DNA of 64,000 nt from Coenobita brevimanus (lineage: Eukaryota > Arthropoda > Malacostraca > Decapoda > Coenobitidae): positions 18,885,835 through 18,949,834 of the forward strand of contig CM064655.1 of the NCBI GenBank assembly GCA_032717465.1, read 5' to 3'. Below are positions 55,650 through 64,000 of this stretch, one piece after another. The notes beneath the pieces are model-generated. The model did no database searches. It worked only from the letters and a program-made list of their open reading frames with translations, and was not told where the DNA came from. Within the stretch, counting starts at the first letter, position 1. Every line of letters begins with the position of its first letter. A program made the position numbers and the translations under genes.

Positions 55650-58600
55650 AAGAGAAGATAACACAGGTGAATGAAGCTGTGCAAAGCTACAAAAATGATG
55701 TAGAAACCACGTATGCTGAAATGGTGAAGGTAAAGAAAGACTTAGAAACAAGGGTGGAGGAAAAAAGCATTAAAAAGGAAGTGAAAAGAATAATACAAAA
55801 CAATCCAAAGTTAGTCAGAGATTCAGTAGAGATAAACAAATCAATAGTAATCACTAGTATAGAAAAGGAAGAAGTTCAAAACAAGATCACAAGAGACAAA
55901 AAGGAGATGGCAAATGTAATGAGCTGACTGAAAGAAGTATCAGAGGAAATCTGTAGTAAAGACATAGAGAAACACAAAAGGAGGGAAATACGAGAAAAGC
56001 AAGACAAGACCTCTAAAGGTGACTTTCCAGAGTGTAAACACTGTGGAAGAGATACTAAAAAATGCAAAGAATATTATGGAAAAAGAGGAGTTCAAAAATG
56101 TATGGATAAAAAGATGCCTAACACAAGAGGAACTGGAATTACTGAAAGAGAAGAGGGAGGAAGCAAAAACAAAAAATGAGGGAAGATCAGAAGAGGAGAA
56201 GAAGAAATTTTTTATACAAAGTAATAGGATTATGCCACGTTGAGTACACCGCTTCCCGTTCGATCAGCGAAGTTAAGCAACGTTGGGTCTGGTTAGTACT
56301 TGGATGGGTGACCGCCTGGGAACACCAGATGCTGTTGGCATCCCTACGTCAAGTGGGGTTGGTGGAGGATTAGTGCCCCTCCCTGTAAAACAACTCTAAG
56401 CCCTTGGCCACCCTGTCTGGGATACATGGCGTCTGGCAATGAATGAAATGAATGAATGAAAATAGGATTGCAGGTACGAAAGTGGTACACAAACAGGATG
56501 GAAGAAAAAGGAGGAAGGTAGTAGAACCATGTCATGACAAGTATATAAACAAGATGATAAAGTTGATGTACTAAATGTGGATGGAATGGTATCTAAATTA
56601 CTAGAGATGAATGATTATGTCAGAGAAAATGAACCACAAATAATATGCCTAACTGAAACAAAATTAACACCAAGGATATCCAATGACATACTAAACTTAG
56701 AGGATTACAATATATGGAGAAGAGACAAATTAAACAAAGGAGGAGGAATTATAATATTAACTAAGAAAACTCTAAAAGTCAAGGAAATAAAACTAGATAT
56801 ACCATCACAAGTAGAACTGATTGCAGTAGAGATCGACACATCTGAAGGTAAAGTAATTGTAGCCAATTTGTACATGCCACCCAGATCAAACACATGGGAA
56901 AGAGATGAACATGAGGACCTGGCAGAGAGTACAATTCAGAGTATAAGATCATTGCTACATAAAATGGAAGAGAAATCGGAAAGAATTATACTAACTGGGG
57001 ACTTCAATACAAATATAAATTGGAATACTCTAGATATAAATAGCCAAGAAAGCTGTTGGGACCAAAAGCTCCTGGATCTCGTACAAGAGTTTTTCCTAAC
57101 GCAACATGTGAGGGAAACCACCAGAAAAAGAGGACTTGATGTACCTTCAGTGCTAGATCTAATATTTACTAGGCAAGAAAATTATATTGACAGTTTAATA
57201 TATCACCCTCCACTCGGCAAAAGCGATCATGCAGTACTAAATTATAACTTCAGGATAGCATATGACATAGTAAACAGCAATGACAGTTACAAAAAGAGCC
57301 TAAACTATAAAAAGGGAAATTATGAAGACCTAAAGAAGTATTTCTTAGAAGTTGATTGGGAAAATGAGCTTAGAGGACAAGATTTAAATGCTGTATATAA
57401 AAAATTTTGTGAATTTTATGAAATAGGAGTCCAGAAGTACATCCCACAGCACAAAAAAGCAGATAAGAAGATACAGAAATGGTTCAATACAGAATGTAAA
57501 AAATCAAAAGAAAGAAGAGATTTGTTGTGGAATAGATACAGAAGAGACAATAGTGAGAGGGCGTATAATAATTACAAACAGGCAAGAAACGACTATACAA
57601 GAATAAAGAGGGAAGCCCAAAAACAGTTTGAAGAGGATATAATAAATAAAAGTAGTGATAAACCAAAGCTGTTTTACAACTATATGAGAAGCAAAACCAA
57701 AGTAAAAGATATAACACAATCCATTACAGACGAGGGAATCACTTATACACAAGAGAAAGATATTTGTGAAGCACTAAATAAGAATTTCCAATTAGTTTTT
57801 ACAGAAGAAAAAAATTTTGAGAGGGACTATGTGGAACACGCATGTCCACACATACTACCAGAGATACAAATAGCAGAAAAAGTAATACAGGAGGAGTTAA
57901 GTAGATTAGACAGAGGAAAAGCAATTGGTCCTGATGAAATTTCATGTTGGGTATTACGAGAATGTGCTAAGGAGTTAAGTAAACCATTATTTTTAATTTT
58001 TAAGAAATCCTTGAGTCAAGGTACACTACCTGATATTTGGAAAAAAGCAAATATTGTCCCCTTATTCAAGAAAGGAAATAGACAAAATCCACTCAACTAC
58101 CGACCAGTATCACTGACCAGTGTTGTAAGGAAGGTATTAGAAAAACTTATAAGAAAAGCTTGGGTAAATCATCTCGAAGAACACAGTATGATAACAGAAA
58201 GTTTGGTTTCAGAAAAGGAAAATCATGTGTTACTAATCTGTTGAGCTACTATGACAGAGTAACAAACACAATACAGGAAAGGGAATGGTGGGTGGACAGT
58301 ATCTATTTAGATTTGAAGCAAGGTTTTGACACAGTACCACACCAAAGACTTTTATGGAAACTGTACCATCAAGGAGGAATTCGAGGCAAACTGTTTTGTT
58401 TGATGCAAGACTTTCTCATAAAAAGAGAAATGAGGACAGTACTAAGAGGAAACTACTCATCATGGAAAGAAGTGACTAGTGGAGTACCACAGGGTTCAGT
58501 GCTGGCACCAATCATGTTTTTAGTGTATATAAATGATATAAACAGTAACACTGAAAATGAGAGCTATCTGAATATGTTTGCAGATGATGCAAAAATACAA

Positions 58601-59440
58601 AGGAGAATTACTAACACAGACTCTTGTAAAGAGCTACAAGAAGAATTAAATAAACTTCATGAATGGAGTAGTACATGGCAAATGGAATTCAATGTGGACA
58701 AGTGTCATGTAATCAAGTTTGGTAAAAGTGGAAAAAGACCTGATTGGGATTATAAGTTAGGAAATAAAACCCTATACACATCAGAAAGAGAGAAAGACCT
58801 AGGTGTGATTATCAATAACAGATTATCTCCGGCTGACCACATCAGCGAGAAGGTACGGAACATGTATACACTGCTTGCAAATATGAGAATAGCATTCACA
58901 TACATAAATGAAGACATGCTAAGAAGGATAATAACATCATTCATTAGACCAACCCTGGAATATGCATCAGTAGTCTGGAGTCCTCATCTCAAAAAGCATA
59001 TATACAAGATTGAAAAAGTTCAAAGGGCCACTACAAGATGGATACCAAGCTTAAGGGACCTAAGCTACGAAGAAAGACTAATTAAACTGAATCTACCAAC
59101 ACTACAGGAGAGAAGGAAAAGAGGTGGCATGATAATGCTATATAAGTGCATATCAGGGAAGGAAAAATAGACATAAATGATTACTTAACATATGGAGAAG
59201 CATCAGCAAGAGGACACTGCAAAAAACTGCATAAGAAGAGAGGTGATAAAGACGTAAGGAAATTCAGTTTCCCGAACAGAGCAATTGATCATTGGAATGC
59301 ACTACCGAATGAAATAGTGTGTGCCAAAACAATTCACAAATTTAAGGATATGTACGATAAATATGGTTTAAGACACGGGACATTACGAGCTTGACTCATT
59401 CCTGTAAAGATACAATTAGGTAAGTATTAGGTAAGAACAC
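55650..59440 (+). mobile_element. CR1/L2-like LINE, long copy with ORF1 remnant and ORF2
   Basis: 55650-56230 carries a broken ORF1: lysine/glutamate-rich coiled-coil-like sequence, then 'WIKRCLTQEELELLKEKREE'. A 5S-SINE splits it at 56232. 56577-58244 encodes an APE endonuclease ('QIICLTETKLTPRI', 'IILTGDFNTNINWNTLD', 'LGKSDHAVLNYN') and the start of RT ('KAIGPDEISCWVLREC'). After a shift near 58200, 58160-59170 continues RT with 'GVPQGSVLAPIMFLVYINDI' and catalytic 'MFADDAKIQRRITN'. After another shift it ends at 59394 ('WNALPNEIVCAKTIHKFKDM'). The 3' end is 'ACAATTAGGTAAGTATTAGG' plus AC. It is a different subfamily from the copy downstream. Confidence 0.9.
56232..56460 (+). repeat. 5S-rRNA-derived SINE, copy 2, with perfect 9-bp target duplication
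   Basis: Starts about ten bases into the 5S sequence ('ATGCCACGTTGAGTACACCG') and runs to 56339, with the C-box 'TTGGATGGGTGACCGCCTGG' intact. The same unique body and 3' end 'GGCGTCTGGCAATGAATGAA' follow. AATAGGATT flanks it at 56223-56231 and 56461-56469. It lies in the ORF1 remnant of a LINE. Confidence 0.93.
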
Positions 59441-59675
59441 ACACACACACACACACACACGAACAGCCGGAGAGGGAGGACGTCCCAGGCATCGCTCCTG
59501 ACCTTGAGTAGTTTCAGGAATTTTGTCTGTCCTGTCTCCTAGGGTCTTTCTTTAAATTTAAAATAATGAAAGTTGGTAGACTACCAAAAATGTAAAGATT
59601 TGTTGGCAATAGTATACATGAATGTTTGTGGCTTATTGGTAACAGCTGTTTAGGTACTTGATCGGTACGTTAAAG

Positions 59676-60570
59676 ATGGCCGAAAATGTAAACAATGAGG
59701 GAATGGAATTTCAAGGATTTGATGCTAATACTAATGTCATGGACCTAGTGAAAACATTAATTATGAGGATTAGTGAACTCGAAAAAAAAGTAGAGAATCT
59801 AGTGATAAAGGATGTGTCAGGAAATACGGAAACCACCATACAGAGTCTAATCCAGTCCAACGAATCAGCCAATGAAGAGATTAAGAATTTGAAGCGGGAA
59901 AATGTTGAACTGAGGAGGAAACTTGAAGAGAGTACTAATAAAACGGAGAAGGTGAGTAATGTACTAGAAGAACACAAGGCAAAGTGGGCACACGTAGAGG
60001 AAGAACAGAAAGAAGTGGTCAGCTTAAGAGAGATCATCCAGGAAGAAAGGGAAATGAACAAGAAAGAAATGGAAGAAAATGTAGTGAAAATACTGAAGAA
60101 AAAAAGAGAAAATAGTGAGAGAAACTGTAGAAAGGAACAGATGTGTGATAGTATTTGGAAACAGGGAAGAGGAAGAAAAGGTTAGGTTCGCAAGACTCGA
60201 GAGAGACACGAACATGGTGAGAGGAATATTAGGCAAGATTGACCCCGAAGGAAACAAGTGGGTAAAAGAAATTGAGGAAGTAAGGAGGATAGGGCCTTAT
60301 AAGAAAGGGGAAACAAGACCAATGAGAGTCAAGTTTACATCAGAAAGTGTAATAAATGAGATACTTAAAGTGACCTGGAAATTAAGCAAAGAGGCGGGGA
60401 TGGAAAATATTATAATAAGAAAAGATCTGAATGAAGAAGAAAGAGAAGCTTTAAAATCATTAAAGGAAGAAGTAAAGGAAAAAAATGATAAGAGGACAGA
60501 GGAAGAACGTAATACTTTTTTTTGGAGAGTATTGGATATGAAAGTAAGGAAATGGTATTTAAGGAAATAG
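59676..60570 (+). pseudogene. LINE ORF1 protein (coiled coil plus RNA-binding-like C-terminal region)
   Basis: ORF1 proteins of LINEs bind element RNA and form ribonucleoprotein particles. Starts MAENVNNEGMEFQGF. Residues ~30-140 are heptad-like and strongly charged ('MRISELEKKVENLVIKD', 'IKNLKRENVELRRKLEE'), predicting a coiled coil. After one frameshift near 60110 comes 'RNRCVIVFGNREEEEKVRFA', 'RRIGPYKKGETRPMRVKFTS', 'IIIRKDLNEEEREALKSLKE' and 'EERNTFFWRVLDMKVRKWY'. This layout is typical of CR1/L2-group ORF1. The frameshift makes this copy non-functional. The related piece at 56019-56243 aligns with its C-terminal part. Confidence 0.8.
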
Positions 60571-60619
60571 AAGTGAAGGAAATTAGGGGGATGGTTGTGA
60601 AAGATCAGAAGTTGAGGAA

Positions 60620-63498
60620 GTGGTACGGACAGAGAGTAGGAGAGAAGAGGGTATTAATAATGTCAAAAATAATTTGAAGGTGATATATACTAATGTTGAT
60701 GGTTTCATATCGACAAGGATCGAAATTAATGATTTCTTGAGAGAACATGAACCTGATGTCATGTGCTTTGTAGAGACCAAATTAAGAGAAGATATTGATG
60801 TTCATTTGGGAGATGGTAAATACAAACTGTGGAGAAAAGACAGAAAAGAAAAAAAGGGAGGAGGAGTGATGATAGCAGTGAAGAACAACATAAATGTAGA
60901 TACTGTGGAAATGGGAGAAGGCAGGGCTGAAGTGATATATATGAAATTAGAAACTGGAGAGAATGTTAAGAGGGATATGGCGGTACTGTATGTTCCCCCA
61001 AAGACGAGAGCATGGAAGGATGACGAATACCATGAGATGTTGTCAGATATGGCTAGCTACTTGCAAAAAATAATTGAGAAAAGCAATAATATAATTTTGG
61101 TGGGTGACTTTAATTGTAAAGAGGTGAACTGGGAGGAATGGTACTCGGGAGGCGGCGAGGATTCGTGGGGTACTATGTTATTAAATATAATAATGAATAA
61201 TGTGATGACGCAGTGGGTCAAAGAAGAGACACGGTTTCGAGGTGAGGACACACCAGCAAGGTTAGATTTACTGTTCACCAAAGAACCTGATGTAATAGAA
61301 TCATTGGAATATCTCTGTCCTTTGGGAAAAAGTGATCACGTGGTCATTGAGTTCCAGATGTTAATAGGAAACGCCGAGCCAAGAGACGAGCTTCATAGAC
61401 AGGGAAGATACAACTTTGGGAAAGCAAATTTTACAGGATTGAGAAACTTTTTTGAAAATGCGGATTGGAGAAAATTCAGAGAAACAAGAGAGATACAGAG
61501 GAAGTGGATATCTTTCTAGACCTCTATAATTTGGGGAGTGGAAAAATTTGTACCAAGAGTAAGAGGGAAAGAAAACAGGAAAAAGGAGTGGTTTAATAGA
61601 AGGTGTATGATAGCCAAAAAGAGAGAGATAAGGCGGAACAATTGGAGAAAGAGAGGTAACGACAGAACAAAGGAAGAATATAAAAGAACAAGAAACGAAT
61701 ACACAAGAATACGTAGGGAAGAAGAAAGGAATTTTGAAAAAGGTATAATTGACAAATGCAAGGATGAACCCAAACTGTTTTATAGATTTGTTAATGGCAA
61801 ACTGAAACAAAAGGAAGGAATCACCAAGCTGAAAGTAGATGGAGAGGTCTTTAATGATGCGGCAATGCAAGTAGAAATAATGAACAAACGTTTCCAGTCA
61901 GTTTTCACTAAAGAAAAGGAGCTTGTGGAAGGGGAGGGAGTGATTAGAAATGTTCCGGTGATGAAAGATATAAAAGTGGAGGTGCAGGAAGTGTATAAAT
62001 TACTGGAAACTCAAGATGTAAGGAAAGCCCCAGGACCTGATGGAATTTCTAATTGGGTACTGAAGGAATGCAGAGAAGAACTGGCGGATAAAATTCACAG
62101 CTTAATTGTATGCTCACTGGAAGAGGGGAAAGTGCCAAAAGAATGGAAGAGGGCAAATGTGGTACCAATTTACAAGGGAGGAAACAGGGAAGAACCCCTG
62201 AATTATAGACCAGTGTCTCTAACCAGCATGGTCGCAAAATTGTGTGAGAGAATCCTGAGGGACAGATGGATAAAATATCTGGAAGAGATGAATATTTTGG
62301 CTGAATGTCAGTTTGGATTCAGAAGTGGAAGGTCATGTGTTTCAAACTTGTTGAGCTTTTACTCAAGAGCGATTGATGTGGTACAGGAGAGAGATGGTTG
62401 GGTGGATTGTGTGTACTTAGACTTAGAGAAGGCCTTTGACAAGGTACCTCATAAGAGACTAATGTGGAAACTAGAATATATAGGAGGACTAAAGGGGAAA
62501 CTTCTGGAATGGATGAGAGACTTTTTGAGAGACAGACAAATGAGGACAGTAATAAAGGAAAAGATGTCTGGATGGAGGGAAGTAACAAGTGGAGTCCCTC
62601 AAGGCTCAGTGTTGGCGCCAGTAATGTTCCTGATTTATGTAAATGATATGGTAGATGGAGTGAACAGTTATGCGAGTCTGTTTGCTGATGATGTAAAGAT
62701 CTTGAGGAAGATAGAGGTTGAGGAGGATTGTAAAATACTGCAGGAGGATTTGGATAGGATACACAATTGGAGCCGGACGTGGGAAATGAAATTTAATGTA
62801 AAGAAATGTAAAATATTGGAAATGGGTAAAAGTACCAGGAGACCATCACTAAATTATTTTTTGGGTAATGAATTAATCACAAAAAGGAGAGAAGAGAAAG
62901 ATTTGGGAGTGCTGGTCCAAGATAGTTTGTCACCAGAAAAGCACATTAACAAGATAGTTGGAGAGACTTATAAACTCTTGACTAACATAAGAGTAGCATT
63001 TCATTATATGGATGAGGAAATGATGAAAAATTGATAGTGGCCATGATCCGCCCCAGGTTAGAATATGCAGCGGTAGTGTGGTCCCCACACAAAAAGAAAG
63101 ATATAAACAAGATTGAGAGAATACAAAGAACAGCAACCAAGATGGTCCCCAGTCTGACAGACCTGTCATACAGAGAGAGGCTGGAAAAACTGGATTTGCC
63201 TTCGTTAGAGGAAAGGAGAAAGAGGGGAGACATGATTGCGGTGTTCAGGACCATGGTGGGAGTAGATAAAATTGACAAAGAAGATCTGTTTGTATGGGAT
63301 AAGAGAGCAACAAGAGGACATGGAATGAAATTGAAAAAGTCAAGCTGCTTGAAGGATATCAAGAAATATAGCTTTCCTTACAGAAGTATAGACTTATGGA
63401 ATAGCCTGGACAAAGAGATCGTCCAGTCTAAAAACATAAACGAGTTTAAAGTTAAATTCGACTTATTGAGAAACAGCGACGGAAACCCACGAGCATAG
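60620..63498 (+). pseudogene. LINE ORF2 (APE endonuclease and reverse transcriptase) with few lesions
   Basis: Endonuclease: 'NLKVIYTNVDGFISTRIEIN', 'DVMCFVETKLREDIDVHLGD', 'IILVGDFNCKEVNWEEWYSG', 'PARLDLLFTKEPDVIESLEY' and 'PLGKSDHVVIEF'. A local disruption at ~61500-61540 (TAG at 61517, with a compensating shift) precedes RT: 'KAPGPDGISNWVLKECREEL', 'YLDLEKAFDKVPHKRLMWKL', 'GVPQGSVLAPVMFLIYVNDM' and catalytic 'SLFADDVKILRKIEVEEDCK'. A short deletion at ~63030 shifts into the final frame (63031-63498), ending 'DLLRNSDGNPRA'. The whole protein would be about 950 residues, normal for the group. The start at 60620 is the first ATG in frame; an N-terminal extension is possible. Confidence 0.87.
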
Positions 63499-63690
63499 TA
63501 CATTCCGTATATATCACAATTAGGTATATTCTTAAATATTTGGAACGACTTAGACAAAGAGGTGGTGCATGAGAAAAACATTCATGTGTGTAAAGGTAGA
63601 CTTGATAAATGTGGATATGGAGACAGGACAACACGAGCATTGCTCAATTCCTGTATACTACAAATAGGTAAATACAAATAGGTAAATACA

Positions 63691-64000
63691 CACATTCCAC
63701 ATATTGTCACAACACACGAAATAATAGGAGTACATGTAGAATACACATCAGAAGATTCTGTACGGATAATGTACGTAAGAATACACGTAAAAACACGAGA
63801 CATGATAATAAACACACGAAAGGCAAACATCATACACATATGAACAATAGCATACGATTGTATGCTACTGTTCATATGTATTGTAGTAGGATAGTATAAA
63901 GGTAAGATAGTATAAAGGTAGGCTACCTTGGTATGAAGAGTGCACTATTATTTTGTGAATAATACTTTTTTCCATGTAAGTATAATAATAAATATGCAAG
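63691..64000. other. Unassigned interval with a near-perfect hairpin
   Basis: No gene seen. 63836-63879 is an inverted repeat: arms of about 20 bases ('CATATGAACAATAGCATAC' and its inverse, with one mismatch) around a 4-base loop. A short direct repeat 'GATAGTATAAAGGTA' lies at 63891-63920. Confidence 0.6.

Larger units (their letters stand above)
59461..63690 (+). mobile_element. CR1/L2-like LINE, near full length, young
   Basis: Contains a 5' non-coding region (59461-59675), ORF1 (59676-60570), ORF2 (60620-63498) and a 3' region to ~63690. Only a few small lesions are visible. The AC run at 59438-59460 ends the previous copy. Family members in the window: 35956, 54621, 55650. Confidence 0.88.

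Overview
The window is a repeat-dense stretch of a eukaryotic nuclear genome, most likely an arthropod and probably a decapod crustacean. The grounds are TTAGG-type telomere-like repeats, very long AT and AC/GT microsatellites, 5S-rRNA-derived and tRNA-derived SINEs, RTE-like and CR1/L2-like LINEs, and abundant Tigger/pogo and Tc1 DNA transposons. The taxon is an inference. Nothing bacterial or viral was recognised. The only host protein-coding sequence I can support is one 119-bp exon (30294-30412, + strand) of the transcription-elongation kinase CDK9, bounded by good splice sites. Almost everything else is mobile DNA, much of it nested.

Layout. 0-3.7 kb: a near full-length Tigger-like element and an internally deleted derivative. 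3.7-4.2 kb: a tRNA-like SINE repeat. 4.2-7.4 kb: an element with 'TTATTCGGCA' termini, holding a ~980-bp foldback and an RTE LINE, then another RTE fragment. 7.4-8.8 kb: a deleted pogo-like element. 8.9-12 kb: two Tigger derivatives, each carrying a hAT MITE, around an RTE fragment. 12-15.2 kb: a ~200-bp tandem array, a TTAA-flanked element and a second foldback made of the same repeat family. 15.5-17.2 kb: RTE LINE. 17.4-20.9 kb: two near-identical inverted Tc1-like elements, one with an intact DD35E transposase. 20.9-24 kb: LINE B and a LINE C end. 24.3-30.1 kb: a decayed LINE split by a TA-flanked DDE transposon, which holds LINE C with a PHD-like finger. 30.1-32.1 kb: the CDK9 exon and intron.

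32.1-35.8 kb: an RTE LINE (endonuclease plus reverse transcriptase) split by a Tigger MITE with a TA target duplication. 35.9-40.7 kb: LINE fragments, a 2-kb inverted-repeat element carrying a tRNA-Gly-type SINE, and a second tRNA-SINE copy. 40.7-43.5 kb: a divergent Tc1 copy and LINE B. 43.5-46.8 kb: a near-complete Tigger. 46.8-48.6 kb: a second pogo lineage. 48.8-51.6 kb: a decayed THAP9/P-element transposase split by a 5S-SINE. 51.7-54.5 kb: Tigger containing a hAT MITE containing an RTE LINE. 54.6-63.7 kb: three copies of CR1/L2-like LINEs, one nearly full length with ORF1 and ORF2, another carrying a second 5S-SINE with a perfect 9-bp target duplication.

How the parts relate. The 5S-SINEs share their 3' end with the RTE LINEs in the window, so RTE machinery probably mobilised them. 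Short deleted Tigger, hAT and TTAA elements presumably depended on transposases such as those seen here in decayed form. Only one transposase, in the Tc1 element at 19.5-20.9 kb, looks intact. Clade names for the LINEs come from motif recognition, without phylogeny.
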